Positions 47,490 through 58,600 of a stretch of DNA of 64,000 bases are shown here, piece by piece. The stretch is from Silene latifolia. Taxonomy: Eukaryota; Streptophyta; Magnoliopsida; Caryophyllales; Caryophyllaceae. Made by a program: the position numbers and the translations under genes. The notes under the pieces were generated by a model. It was not told where the DNA came from, made no database searches, and worked only from the letters and a program-made list of their open reading frames with translations. How positions within the stretch are numbered: the first letter of the stretch is position 1; each line of letters begins with the position of its first letter. The DNA lies in the NCBI RefSeq assembly GCF_048544455.1, contig NC_133538.1, forward strand, positions 21,934,469 to 21,998,468. Direction: 5' to 3'.

Positions 47490-48983
47490 TTAATTTATGT
47501 GTCCCATACGGCAGTGCCATAGATAGGTTTGATCTTTGTCAGCAACGTTTCTCTTCTTATTATTCACATCTAATACTTCTGTGGTTTGGTCTAATATGTA
47601 TATACCATTCATGGAAACAGCTTTGCCATAAATCATTCCATTCAACGAGAAAATACAGTGATTATCTTTAATACATAATGAAAAACCGTCTTTATCAAGT
47701 ACGGATACAGATATAATATTCTTAGAAAAACTAGGTACATAGTAACAATTATATAAATACAACTCAAATCCACTAAGGAGTTTGATTACATATGTTCCTA
47801 TCGAGGCCGCAGCAACTTTTGCTTCATTCCCGACACACAGGTCCACATCTCCCTTAGCGAGAGGTCTGATGTTTTTTAGGCCCTGCAAATGATTACACAG
47901 ATGAGAACCACAACCTGTATCAAATACCCAAGTTCCAAAACTTACATGGTTAATCTCAATCATATGAATAGAAGATGACATACCAACAGGAGTGACACAA
48001 CCTGCTTTGATGTCTTCATGACACGTGGGGCAGTTTCTCCTCCAATGTCCAATCTTGTGGCAATGGTGGCATTCAACCTGATTGCCCTTGCTCTTAGCTT
48101 TGCCTTGTGAGCTACTAGTCTCACCAGGCCCACTCTTGACCTTTCCTGGCTTTTTAAACTTTGGCTTCCCAACACTTAGGTCGCCTTGAGCTTTGCCCTT
48201 ACCTTTGCCTTTGTTTGCAATCTTGAGAACATCTTGCTTCATACTCCCACTCATTTTCAGATCCTTCTCGGTCTGCACGAGAAGTGAGTGAATCTCATGA
48301 GGACTTTTCCTCATGTCATTCATTTAGTAATTTGCCCTGAAAAGGGCAATACCATCATGAAGTGAATGAAGCATACGGTCAATGACTATTCTCTCACTGA
48401 TTTTGCAATCAAGTGCCTCCAGTTTTTCAACATTCTCAATCATGTTGAGAATATGAGGGCTAACCGGTTGGCCCTTCAGGAGTTTCGCATCGAAGAAGCG
48501 ACAAGTATGCTCATATGTAACAATTCTCGGTGCCTTTGAGAATTTGTTAGTGAGCATGGTGAAAATCTTATTTGCACCTTGGGCAATGAAGCGTCTTTGC
48601 AAATTGGTTACCATTGCAAAGATGAGTACGTTCTTTATCGCACCCGCTTCCATAACGAAGTCACTATAAGCGAGTGACTCGTCAGCTTGAGCATTGGGGC
48701 CTGGGTTTGGCGGTAAAGACTCAGTCAAGTACTTGAGCTTACCGTCAGCTATGACAGCATTCCGTAGAGCTGCCTCCTAGTCCGCAAAGTTGGACCCATA
48801 ATTTTTCAGTCGCGTGGACTCATTCATGTGGTCCATAAAATATTTGAGCCAGGACTCGCGCCCGAGTGTGGCACTTGGCATTGGGTCATCAGTATGGCCA
48901 ACCATTTTGTTACAAGCAGTACTATCAAAATAAATAAGTTCTACACTGCGAAAGATAAGAAAAAACATAATAAGCATAATCAT
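47490..48983 (-). pseudogene. gag: copia1 gag-protease
   Basis: Gag: SNFAD, then TAG where Trp fits (48777), then EAALRNAV, AQGANKIFTMLTNKFSKAP and LKGQPVSPHILNMI. A second stop is at 48324. The CCHC knuckle CHHCHKIGHWRRNC is intact (about 48030-48071). Protease has WVFDTGCGSHLC (DTG present) and YYVPSFSKNIISVS. The frame runs into the integrase zinc region at 47490. Confidence 0.88.
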
Positions 48984-50816
48984 CGATATGAATTAGTCTA
49001 GTGCAAAACTATTATGCTAAGACTCAAGCATTTCATATAATCGACCTCCCTCAAAGATTATATAAAATGATCCCAAGACTCAATTCTCTGTAAATTGATA
49101 AGCTAACCATTTAGTTAATTTTACCTTTAGAATTCTTGGTCGATAAATTTCTGTAAATTCATCTTTAGTCCATCATAATCATGAGAAACTCTTCGGACTA
49201 TAATGTTGAGTGAAAATATGTCAACACATGCTACTTACCCAACGTAGAAGGGGTCATATGGAGAGTAAGGTCCAATATGCCTACCGACGACGAAGGGGTT
49301 CATAGTAGTTTGGCCTATAAAGACTAGTCTCAATTTTATTTTAGATGAAGATCCCATCAACTTAATTTTAATTCATTTTAAGTGAGCGAATATCTAGCAT
49401 GTGAAAGTGAATAAATTTAGGTGATGGCTTTAAAATCGTGACATATTTATGTCCATGAAAACTAACATGCATACTATATGAGTCAATTTTCATACATCTT
49501 TAGGTGGTTTGGTTAGGCGGAATAATGATGCAATTATTATCATGTGATGTAATGAAGCATGAAAGAAGTAAAAAAAAGAAAAACGAAAAGCAACAAAAAC
49601 CCTAGTGTGGCATATCTACCAAAATAAAACAAAAGTACAACTTCGGAATCCATCCATATTGGACCCGATAAGCTTGTCTCGATGTTCCTTCTTGGTCCAT
49701 GTAGCGGGAGTGGGCATCTTTGATCTCCGTCTTTTGTCTTCTCAAAATACATATTTAAATTACAAAAATAGACCTATTTACATTCTAATTTAATTACATA
49801 ATTTTTAAAGAAAACAAAAATGGGGAGATGCGAGATCTCAAATATACATCACGATTATGTTTCCATCATTACGAATACATAAACAACTAAGGCCACACTA
49901 AGCAATTACAAATTACAAACCATTGCAAAATGCGTAAAATATCCATTCATCGAATAAAACATCAAAAATAATACATCAACAAATAAATGATGCTTTCTTG
50001 ACATAATACTGTAATTATGTAGCAAATTTATCCAAACCACCTACAAGATGATCAAAATTCTGTGACAATTCCGTAATTGCTCACAAAATTCCAATCAAAC
50101 ATAATCCAAAATTAATTCAAATTATTAAATAATATGAATTAATTAAACATTATTTTAAACCGTTTTAAAAATAATTCGGTATCATTTAATATTGTGAACC
50201 ATTTTACAATATTAATATGTTATCATTATAACAATGGCCAAAACAACATAAGAATAAAAAAATAAAAAATAAAACGTATAAAAAAATACATTTTTTTTTT
50301 TATGATTCGGCCGAAAAATAATAAAATTAATGATTTTAATCCATTGTTAATATATTCATGGCAAAAACATATGCAATATTTAATCATTATTAAATATCAA
50401 TCCAAAACTAGATTTATCAATTTAACCTTTTAAAGTGAAAATCTAAATTATTATTAAATCGATTATCTTAATATTCAACTAATCATAATTATTTTGAATT
50501 ACATTAAATTTAATCTTCATAAATTTAATGTTCATGATGTTAATATACCATATAAACATATTATCAAAAACAATTTCCATTTTCATTTTAATTTAATCCT
50601 AATTAAATTAAAACATCAACAATATAATATTTTAGTCATCTTAACTTATCAAGATGACAACAAATGATAAACAAGAATGGAATTGCATATAAAAAAAAAC
50701 CGTGACAAAAAAACAAAATTCAGCCGTGCAATTTATTTATTCATTTATATCATTTAATCAACATTCATGTAAAAATCATATTACAATAATTTCGTGGCCT
50801 ATACTCCGACACCACT
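48984..50816 (-). other. copia1 leader
   Basis: 1.8 kb of AT-rich non-coding DNA between PBS and gag. It supplies the template for recognising the copia2 leader. The short frames at 49540-49793 are not supported. Confidence 0.7.
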
Positions 50817-51212
50817 TCTAGGAAATATCGGTATATTTCGACATAATTATTAGGATTATAACGAAATATAATAATATGATTAAATCGACACAAATTCTAT
50901 ATATAGATGAATGAAATAACATGAATAAGAAATAACCTTTGGTCCTAGCAAATTGGCCTAAGAACAAATATCAAATTAGATATTTTCCTATTAGTTGCAC
51001 CCAAAATGTTTCAAGAACATGCCCAAATCGTTGCTAGATCGATGTATGTATATTACCGTTAATATATCTTTTATTATGTAAATAATGAATGAAACCTTTT
51101 AGAGAGAACATTTCTGAAATTTTCTTTCCCTCTTTTGTCTAAAGTACACGGCACCAATGGAGAAGAGAAGAGACAAAAAATAACTTCTTATAGTAACCTC
51201 TTATCCCCTTGG

Positions 51213-51280
<68 letters not shown>

Positions 51281-51859
51281 TAGATAATTAATGGATAATC
51301 ATGATATTAATTAGTTAATACAACCTATTGTAATAAACTAACTAAACCGGATTCTTCATCCATTATTATAAAATAATATAACATAATACAATGTCTATAG
51401 ATATTTTAGGAGAATATAATTAATAATTGTATAATTAATAAATTTTAATATCATATATTAAAATTTTATGTCATTTATAAACATCATATATTTATAACTT
51501 GCATATTACATATAACATTTTATATTTAATTATGAATTAACATTTAATTCATTTCTCCTAATATTATTTAATCGTATTAAATAATCGCATCATTATTACA
51601 TTGACTAACTTTTTAGTCATTTAGGACATCAATATAATTATATTTTCATATAATCATATCTCTCAAACACATCCTCTAGGTGTGACCTTTAGGGACCAGT
51701 TGATCACCGCCATCTGTATGACAATAACGTCAAACTTCTAGCAAGCCAACTGTTATCGATAAACGTTAATCAACTGATTATAATACTAAGTATACCCTGT
51801 GAACCTGTAAGAGATTTATATTCTTATCACACTAACTTTGGAGGACACTGGCTCCAACA
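50817..51859 (-). repeat. 5' LTR of copia1
   Basis: 1,043 bp, near-identical to 43072-44103. The chief difference is a longer (TA)n run (about 51220-51275). The conserved copia block is at 51661-51770. Confidence 0.88.
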
Positions 51860-51864
51860 TGTGG

Positions 51865-53341
51865 ATCCTGCAAAGATAGAGACAGTTACTCGGTAGGAAG
51901 CACCAAAGAATATGGCAGAGATAAGGAGTTTCTTGCGTTTGGCAGGGTACTATCGACGATTCGTGAAACACTTTTCCAAGATAGCCAGACCTACGACAGC
52001 TTTGATGAGGAAAGAGAACAGGTTTCGTTGAGATGAAAGTTATGAGACGGCGTTCCAAACATTAAAGGAGCGTTTGACCACATCTCCAATCTTGGCATTA
52101 CCAGAAGGGAGTGAGAACTTTGAGGTGTATACAGATGCCTTAAAGAATGGTTTGGGATGTGTGTTGATGCAGAACGGGAAAGTGATTGCCTATGCTTCTA
52201 GGCAACTGAAGCCTTATGAGGAGAACTATCCAACACATGATTTGGAGTTGGGTGCAATTGTGTTTGCTCTTAAGATTTGGAGGCACTATCTTTATGGGGC
52301 GACCTTTAAGATGTTTTCAGATCATAAGAGCCTCAAGTACATCTTCACTCAAAAGGAGTTGAACATGAGACAGAGGAGGTTGATGGAGCTGATTGGGGAT
52401 TATGACATGGATATTATATACCATAAAGAGAAGGCTAATGTGGTTGCAAATGCGTTGAGCAGGAAGAGTGTGCATTCTCTTTACATATCTATGTCTTTGA
52501 TGAGGTTAAGAGATGAAGTGGGGAAGATGGGGATACATATGATACAGAAAGAGGATGCTAGAGGGGACTTGATAGTGGAGCCAAACCTTTATGATGATAT
52601 TCGCAGGAAACATGCGTTGGATCCTAAGATTGAGGAGTGGAGGGCTGGAGTAGAGCAAGGGACGGTATCTAGATTCTCTATTCATACAGATGGCAGTGTG
52701 ATATTCGATGGTAGGTGGTGTGTACCCAATGATGAGGAATTGAAAAAGATGATCATGCCAGAGGCTCATTGCACACAATATTCGGTACATCCAGGCGGTG
52801 ACAAGTTATATAAAGATTTGAAGAAGACTTTTTGTGGTCTGGGATGAAGAAGGAAACAACTGAGTTTGTGGCTCGTTGTTTGACATGTCAGAGAGTTAAA
52901 GGGGAGCAGCGACAACCACAAGGTAAGATTCAGTCTCTTGAGGTACCTGAGTGGAAGTGGGAGTCCATTTCTATGGATTTTATAGTGGGTTTGCGGCGGA
53001 GTCAATAGAGTAACAACATGATATGGGTTATTGTGGATGGGTTGACCAAGTCATCTCATTTTGTGCCGATCAAAGATACTTGGAGCAAGATACAGTTAGC
53101 TTTCGCTTATAGGAAGCATGTGGTTCATTTGCATGGGGTGCCTAAGAATTTAGTGTCCGATAGAGATGCGAGGTTCATATCACGATTTTGGAAAGAGTTG
53201 CAGGAGTTGATGGGAACTACCTTGAAGATGAGTACGGCATTTCATCCCTGCGACAGATGGCCAGATAGAGAGGACCATCCAGACTTTGAAGGATATGTTG
53301 CAAGCTTGTGTTATGGATTTTGGTGGTAGCTGGGATGAGAG
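51865..53341 (+). pseudogene. pol: Tekay-like pol: RT end, RNase H, integrase (truncated)
   Basis: Continues from 43066: PAKIET, then SFLRLAGYYRRFVKHFS. RNase H has [41 protein letters not shown] and [12 protein letters not shown] (usual D replaced by N). The integrase has [29 protein letters not shown] and NLVSDRDARFIS. Stops at 51892-51894 and 52030-52032 replace Trp in both cases. Further breaks are a frameshift near 52840, a stop at 53008 and a frameshift near 53250. It ends at SWDE where the Athila-type LTR begins (53342). The rest of integrase is not in the window. Confidence 0.85.
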
Positions 53342-53990
53342 TGATGCCGTCATCGGGTACCAAAAATAAAATACCTAGTTACACTAACAGAAGTTAGCGG
53401 TAAGTAAGGTCGATCTCCACAGGGAGGCGGTCACTATCTACTTGTCTATTCGGTCTGTCTACGTCACAAGTTGGGGGTTTTAAATTGAATGTTAAAAATA
53501 AACTAATAGGATTAAGGCAAGAGGAAATAAAAAGAGATATTAACAATAAGAAAAGGGAACTAGGATGTCGGGTCATCAATGATTATCGGTCAATTGCAGC
53601 TAAGGTCACAGATCAGTCAGTTGTATCAGTCTAAGGGGCAACGAAGATCTCCTTCCGGTCTCAATTAACCCTAAAACGCTATTTGCTTAGCTTCCGCCCT
53701 CACTAAAGCATCCTAATGTTTGCTACGAGTCTCACCCTTTCAAACCTTCCGGCCCAGGTCAACGTTTACTATGATTAAATGCCTAATTGCGTCGACTCAA
53801 ATAGACAGAGACAATTAATTGTAGCGATTAACAACAAAGACTACACAAGCATTAAACCTAATAAGTCAACCACTATTCCTTCATAATCATGGATTCCCTA
53901 GTCTTAGCAAAGGGGAATTAGCTACGTACCATTATTGAATAAACAACAACAATGCATACAAAAATTAAACGTGATAACAGAAATGCAATA
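53342..53990 (-). repeat. 3' LTR of element B (chimeric, shortened)
   Basis: The first ~590 bp follow the 5' LTR of B (56056 onward). Near its right end (53880-53960) it instead follows LTR A (57720-57790), sharing 'gattccctagtcttagcaa' and 'gtaccattattgaat'. This indicates recombination or template switching between family members. Confidence 0.6.
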
Positions 53991-54229
53991 AAAACATAAA
54001 TGCAGACACAAATATAGATGCATAACCTCCCCAAACCAAACCGTACAACCCTCATTGTACCCAAAAATAGGGAAAGGAAATGCAAACTAAAAAGGAGAAT
54101 GAAGATGCGGAAAACTTAGAAGATAATGCAAAGTGCGGACCTCCCCAAACCAGCCAGCAACATGGGAGGTCACAGACAGCTGCAGGACATCGTCACAGGA
54201 AGCAAATCAACCAAATTCTACCCGATGGT

Positions 54230-54314
54230 ACTCGATCGAGAGAAGTTAGTACTCGATCGAGTACAAATAGTTGCCAAAGTGTTCGATCGAGGAAAAGAAT
54301 TACTCGATCGAATG
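54230..54314. repeat. array of CTCGATCGAG palindromes (4 copies)
   Basis: Starts are at 54231, 54252, 54282 (variant TTCGATCGAG) and 54303, with spacing 21, 30 and 21. It lies in the 3' non-coding part of element B, at the position matching the array at 60172-60362 in A. Confidence 0.88.
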
Positions 54315-54477
54315 GTCCTGCTGGCTACAAATTTCGACTAAAAACCAAGTCCAAAATTGTTCACAGTCTATGATTGTAAAAACCAATTATTAAGCACGCA
54401 ACAAAAACTAAAATGTTTGAAAGAAAAACAACTAGAAATAAATTTAAATTCCGGGTTGCCTCCCGGTAGCGCTAGTT

Positions 54478-55866
54478 TCAGTCAGGTCCCAACTTGACCT
54501 TCTTTTCTTCGAGCCTCTCTAATTTAGCCTGGTCAATACAGCTCAAGGCGCGCAGCAACCGATCAAATAGCTGCGCATGTGCTACACAAAACTGTAAGTA
54601 GCACCAAGGTATAATAGCAACATAGGAAAATAACATGTATAAACGTTTAAGCCTAACAAATTTCCTATGACAGCTGCTAAATTTGTCCACAAAATAAAGG
54701 AGCTCAGGAGCAATTAGTAATAATCTAGGGTACCATTTCAGATTAACAAATTTACGATGACAAGTATGGTGAAAAACTGCTAAATTACTTGTCCAACTGG
54801 GAGAGGGTAGAGCATTGGAAGAAGAAAAAATAGGAGTCATATGAGATAGCGTAATATTAATACTAACAACAATGAAATTATCGCTAACTACCTCAGGTGG
54901 GTTGCTCTCACAGTTGGAATAATTGACAAAAGAATATATTACCTCATCCGTGCTAGGAGCAATTATCGACTCAGCTATCTTCTCGTCACCCTCTTCAGTG
55001 GATTTCGTCCTGTAAATCGCAGCCTCAAGCGCATCCAGCTCAGCTTTGAAAAAGGGAGATTCACCGTAGCCATTGTCGTCGTCAAAATTTTCATCTAAAA
55101 CGAACCCAAGTGACAAATCATTACTCTCCCTGGCCAAATCAGTCTATCGAGTAGAAATGACACTCGATCGAGAGCTTTCCTCTTGATAGTCACTCGATCG
55201 ATTATATAAATCAGCTCGATCGAGAACTTCCTCAAAGCAGCTGTTCGATCGAGTGGAATTTTCTGTTCGATCGAATATTTCCTCAGTTATTTCACTCGAT
55301 CGACCACTATAATCCATTCGATTGAGTGAAAATTGTTGTTCAGCGCATATATCTTCGTGTGATGCGTCATTTTCTGATAGATCTTCGTAATCCGAGTCAT
55401 CCAAATCATCAGTAGTGTTAGGCAACGCGGGTCTTTCATGGGGAAGATCACTCTCGGTGTAGGTAGCGCATACCTCCTCTGGTTGCCTTAGATTCGACTC
55501 AGTAGCTAACTGAGCTATTCCGGACTCGAGCTCATCAATTTGCGCACAAGTATGTCTATCATGTTCTTGTAATTGGAATTTAAGTTCCTTCACCAAAGAC
55601 TTCAGCTCAACATTCTCTTCATTCTGCTTATTAGGAGGAGCTTGTTGTTGCGGTGGCCAGACAAACGGAGGCTTTTGATAGCCTCGTTGATAAGGTAGAT
55701 GTGGTGTCACAAATACAACGGAATGGCTAGCTTATCTACGCTGCTTGAACGCATACACCTCGTCATTCTCTGCCATGCAAACAGCTGCATTGTTCCCAGC
55801 CGCACCACATCTCCCACAGTAATCCACCTGCTGCGCCATATAATGGAACATAGGTGGAGGGTCATA
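54478..55866 (-). pseudogene. gag: Athila-type gag C-terminal region with palindrome-encoded repeats
   Basis: One minus frame includes VDYCGRCGAAGNNAAVC (55764-55814; knuckle with Asn in place of His), TAA 55732, then VTPHLPYQRGYQKPPFVWPP, a heptad-like coiled coil (NVELKSLVKELKFQLQEHD), an acidic stretch, and TAG 55144, followed by about 220 further codons to 54478 (ending KLERLEEKKVKLGPD). Capsid is absent. The segment 55142-55328 is a motif array read in frame, giving repeated S/D/R words (FDRTENSTRSNS, LDRADLYNRSSD, SSRSSVISTR). The part after 55144 has no recognised domain. Confidence 0.6.
55142..55328. repeat. palindrome array inside gag reading frame (8 copies)
   Basis: Starts are near 55142, 55163, 55193, 55215, 55244, 55266, 55295 and 55317, several with one or two changes. 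Spacing is 21, 30, 22, 29, 22, 29 and 22, so each pair makes a 51-bp unit, exactly 17 codons, and stays in frame. Spacer sequences differ from unit to unit. Confidence 0.85.
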
Positions 55867-56032
55867 GGTACTCAAGCCTTCCCTTTGACGATCTTTTTAC
55901 CTAGAACTGTCTAGGTACGACCTGTAGGACCTATCAAAACAGCACTAAAGAAAAAGATGAGAACTGCCTCAAGGAATAAATCCCTTGAGGCTAAAGACAG
56001 CCAAAATAAAACAAGCAGATAAAGTAGTTGCC

Positions 56033-56050
56033 TCCCCGGCAACGGCGCCA
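56033..56050 (-). other. PBS of element B (Athila type)
   Basis: Minus strand TGGCGCCGTTGCCGGGGA, five bases from the LTR end. Confidence 0.9.
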
Positions 56051-56840
56051 AAATTTGATACCGTCGTCGGATACCAAAAATAAAATACCTAGTTACACTA
56101 ACAGATATCAGCGGTAAGTAGGGTCGATCTCCACAGGTAGGCGGTCACTATCTACTTGTCTATTCGCTCTGTCTACGTCACAAGTTCGGGGTTTTAAATT
56201 GAGTGTTTAAACAAAACTAATAGGATTAAGGCAAGTGGAAATAAAAAGAGAGATTAACAATAAGAAAATGGAACTAGGATGTCGGGTCATCAATGATTAT
56301 CGGTCAATTGCAGCTAAGGTCACGGATCAGTCAGTTGTATCGGTCTAAGAGGCAACAAATATCTCCCTCCGGTCTCAATTCGCCCTAAAACACTAATAGC
56401 TTAACTTCCGCCCTCACTAAAGTGACCTAATGCTCACTACAGGTCTCACCCCTTCCAACCTTCCGGTCTAGGTCAAGGCTTACCAATGTTAAATAAGCTA
56501 ATAGCATCGATTCAATCAACTAGTTAAAATTAAGAGCAGTGATAAACAACAGAGACATAATAACAACGACAGATCTGCAAACTAATTAACAATTAACAAT
56601 AATCATCGACTCCCCTAATCCTAGCAAGGAGAATTAGCTAGACATAAGTGAGAAAAGAGCAAGAACAAAGGGAAGAGAAATAATTAACATTAACTAAAGA
56701 GAGAAAAGGGGAAAAGAGAATTACAGAGGAAAGATCCGGAAAAAGGAAGGAAAGCAGTCAACAGTAGAAAAGAGAAAAGAAATTATGAAGTGTCATGGAA
56801 CAAGCGTCCAAGATGTACCCCTATGTTTCTATCGTCGTCC

Positions 56841-56848
56841 TTTATATA
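56841..56848 (-). promoter_or_regulatory. LTR TATA box, element B
   Basis: Minus strand TATATAAA, about 70 bp downstream of the array end (56917). This repeats the array-TATA arrangement at 51-282. Confidence 0.55.
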
Positions 56849-56916
56849 GCAATGATGATTTTTATTTAACCTAATAACGAAATAAGACTAAAAAGCCCGA
56901 GCCCAATAGCAAACAA

Positions 56917-57072
56917 CTCGATCGAGGACTTTTATATCACTCGATCGAGCAAATCCTAGCTAAAACCTCTCGATCGAGTACTTTAGGTACTCGATCGAAC
57001 ACTTATTAAATAGGCACTACTCGATCGAATAGAAAAAGGAGTCCATCGAACACAATTGTACTCGATCGAGTA
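56917..57072. repeat. array of CTCGATCGAG palindromes (7 copies) in LTR B
   Basis: Starts are at 56918, 56940, 56969, 56990, 57020, 57041 (degenerate) and 57061. Spacing is 22, 29, 21, 30, 21 and 20. Confidence 0.85.
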
Positions 57073-57093
57073 CCTATCAAAAATAACCAAGCC

Positions 57094-57111
57094 TCCCCGG
57101 CAACGACGCCA
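57094..57111 (-). other. PBS next to LTR A
   Basis: Minus strand TGGCGTCGTTGCCGGGGA, one base different from the Athila PBS. It follows LTR A by five bases. No A-type internal 5' region follows it; LTR B begins at once. Confidence 0.8.
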
Positions 57112-57116
57112 AAATA

Positions 57117-58583
57117 TGACAGGGCAGTCGTATACCCATCAAAAATAACCAACTAAACTAACTATATAGCTAGGGAAGTCAGGTCGATCTCCACAGGGAG
57201 GCAAGATATCTAGGGAAAAATATCCCCGGCAATGAATATCCCCGATTCGATCTCCACAGGGAGATGGGAAAATGTCAGGTTTGTCTAAGTTCGTCACGGT
57301 AACCAATTTGGTGGTTTGAATTTGATTTCTAAACTAAGAGAGGTAAAGGAAGAGAAAAAGGTAAGAGAATGAAGATTAAGCAAATAAGGAAAAAGCAGCT
57401 AAGACAGTCGGTTCACCACGATCATTCAGTGAAGCAATCTAGGTCTCAGGTCAATGCAAGTATAGTCTATGGGGCAGTGAATATCTCCTTCCGGTCTCAA
57501 TTCGCCCTAAATCACAAATAGCTTAGCTTCCGCCCTTACTATGGTGCCCAAATGCTCGCTACGAGTCTCACCCTTTCCAACCTTCCGGCCCAGGTCAAGG
57601 TTTACTAGGATTAAATGCCTAATTGCGTCGACTCAAATTGACAGAGACAATTAATTGTAGCGTCTAACAACAAAGACTACATAAGTATTACACCTAATAA
57701 ATCAACCACTATTCCTTCATAATCATGGATTCCCTAGTCTTAGCAAAGGGGAATTAGCTATGTACCATTATTGAATCAACAACAACAATGCATAGATAAT
57801 CGGAATTAAACATGATAATAATGCTAATAGAGATTGAATAAAGTAATAATAAAAAGCAATAAGAGAAGGAAAGAATTAAAATAGCAATTACGATTAAATA
57901 AAAAGGAATAATAATACCGATTACAAGTTCCGAATCCGGGTAGAAAAGAGTAGCCAAGCGTAAAAGGAAGAGAAGAAGTCAAGAAAAAGAAGAAGTTGGG
58001 AAGAGTTACGTAGTCTACTCAATAAAGTAGCACACAAAATCTCTCCCTAAACCTAATCCAAAAGCCTAATTACAAAAGCCCATACAAAAATAGGCGGAAA
58101 AACATAATTACAGGGTAAAACCACTTGATCGAGTGGAATAAAACCGCTCGATCGAGTAACTGAGCAGAAATTCCTCTCGATCGAATGAATGAACCGGTCG
58201 ATCGAGTAACTCCCTTTAACAGCCTTCTCGATCGAGTATGAGAACTTCTCGATCGAGTGATCTTCATGGTATAAAGCATTCGATCGACTAGAAAAGTGAT
58301 CGATCGAGCTATTTTAGCACATAAGGCACTTCGATACCTTCCGAAATCAGCTCACGCATCCTCAAAGTGATAGGTTCCAACCTCTGATTCGTTATTCTCC
58401 ATAATTGTATGCAAATGGGGCGAGTTTGGGCTCGATTTATTTTCTTTCCGGTCCGTATCTACAATTTACACAAGATAAACCAAAGTAGACTATTCGGGGG
58501 TATTTGTAGCTAGATGCTACATAAAATAGTATAGAAATGCGTGTAAAAATGAGGTAAAAACCTTATATAAAACACACGCATCA
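57117..58583 (-). repeat. LTR A, flanked by both PBS and PPT
   Basis: 1,467 bp, minus-strand TGATGCGTGTG (58583) to GCCCTGTCA (57117). A PPT (58584-58600) adjoins one end and a PBS (57094-57111) the other. A single LTR with both signals fits a tandem or recombined pair sharing an LTR. It includes a palindrome array (58123-58310). No clear TATA box follows the array here. Confidence 0.8.
58123..58310. repeat. array of CTCGATCGAG palindromes (8 copies) in LTR A
   Basis: Starts are at 58124, 58147, 58176, 58197, 58227, 58248, 58279 and 58299, some with one change. Spacing is 23, 29, 21, 30, 21, 31 and 20. The alternation of two and three helical turns is clear. Confidence 0.88.
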
Positions 58584-58600
58584 AATCTCCCCAAACCAAA
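58584..58600 (-). other. polypurine tract of element A
   Basis: Minus strand TTTGGTTTGGGGAGATT runs directly into TGATGCGTG of LTR A. Similar GGTTTGGGGAGG words recur at about 59967-59978, 60084-60095, 54029-54040 and 54139-54150. Confidence 0.75.

Larger units (their letters stand above)
43072..51859 (-). mobile_element. copia1: nearly complete Ty1/copia (Angela-like) element
   Basis: LTRs at 43072-44103 (3') and 50817-51859 (5') flank gag-protease-integrase-RT-RNase H in copia order on the minus strand. The flanking 5-mers are CGTGG (43067-43071) and TGTGG (51860-51864), a TSD with one change. They split the Ty3 pol sequence between GTCGTG and GATCCT. A PPT-like purine run (minus strand of 44104-44117) precedes the 3' LTR. 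The PBS is a diverged Met-type, TGGTGTCGGAGT (50803-50814). The total is 8,788 bp. Confidence 0.9.
53342..57090 (-). mobile_element. element B: pol-less Athila-type element
   Basis: Minus orientation: 5' LTR (56056-57090), Athila PBS (56033-56050), gag C-terminal frame (54478-55866), a 3' non-coding part homologous to 59945-60500 of element A, and a 3' LTR (53342 to about 53990). Capsid, protease, RT, RNase H and integrase are missing. The left end abuts Ty3 integrase at 53341. The LTRs are not matching full copies, so the element has been rearranged after or during insertion. Confidence 0.7.
56056..57090 (-). repeat. 5' LTR of element B
   Basis: Minus-strand end GACGGTATCA at 56056. A TATA box TATATAAA lies at 56841-56848 (minus). 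A palindrome array lies upstream of it (56917-57072). The far end is truncated or fused at the PBS of element A (57094). Confidence 0.7.

Noticed and set aside
54080..54373. 97-codon plus-strand frame
   Set aside because: It runs antisense through the 3' non-coding region and palindrome array of element B, and is composed of Ser/Arg words encoded by the palindromes.
57754..57957. Hydrophobic minus-strand frame suggesting a membrane protein
   Set aside because: It lies inside LTR A in an AT-rich stretch; Ile/Leu/Ser/Tyr content follows composition.
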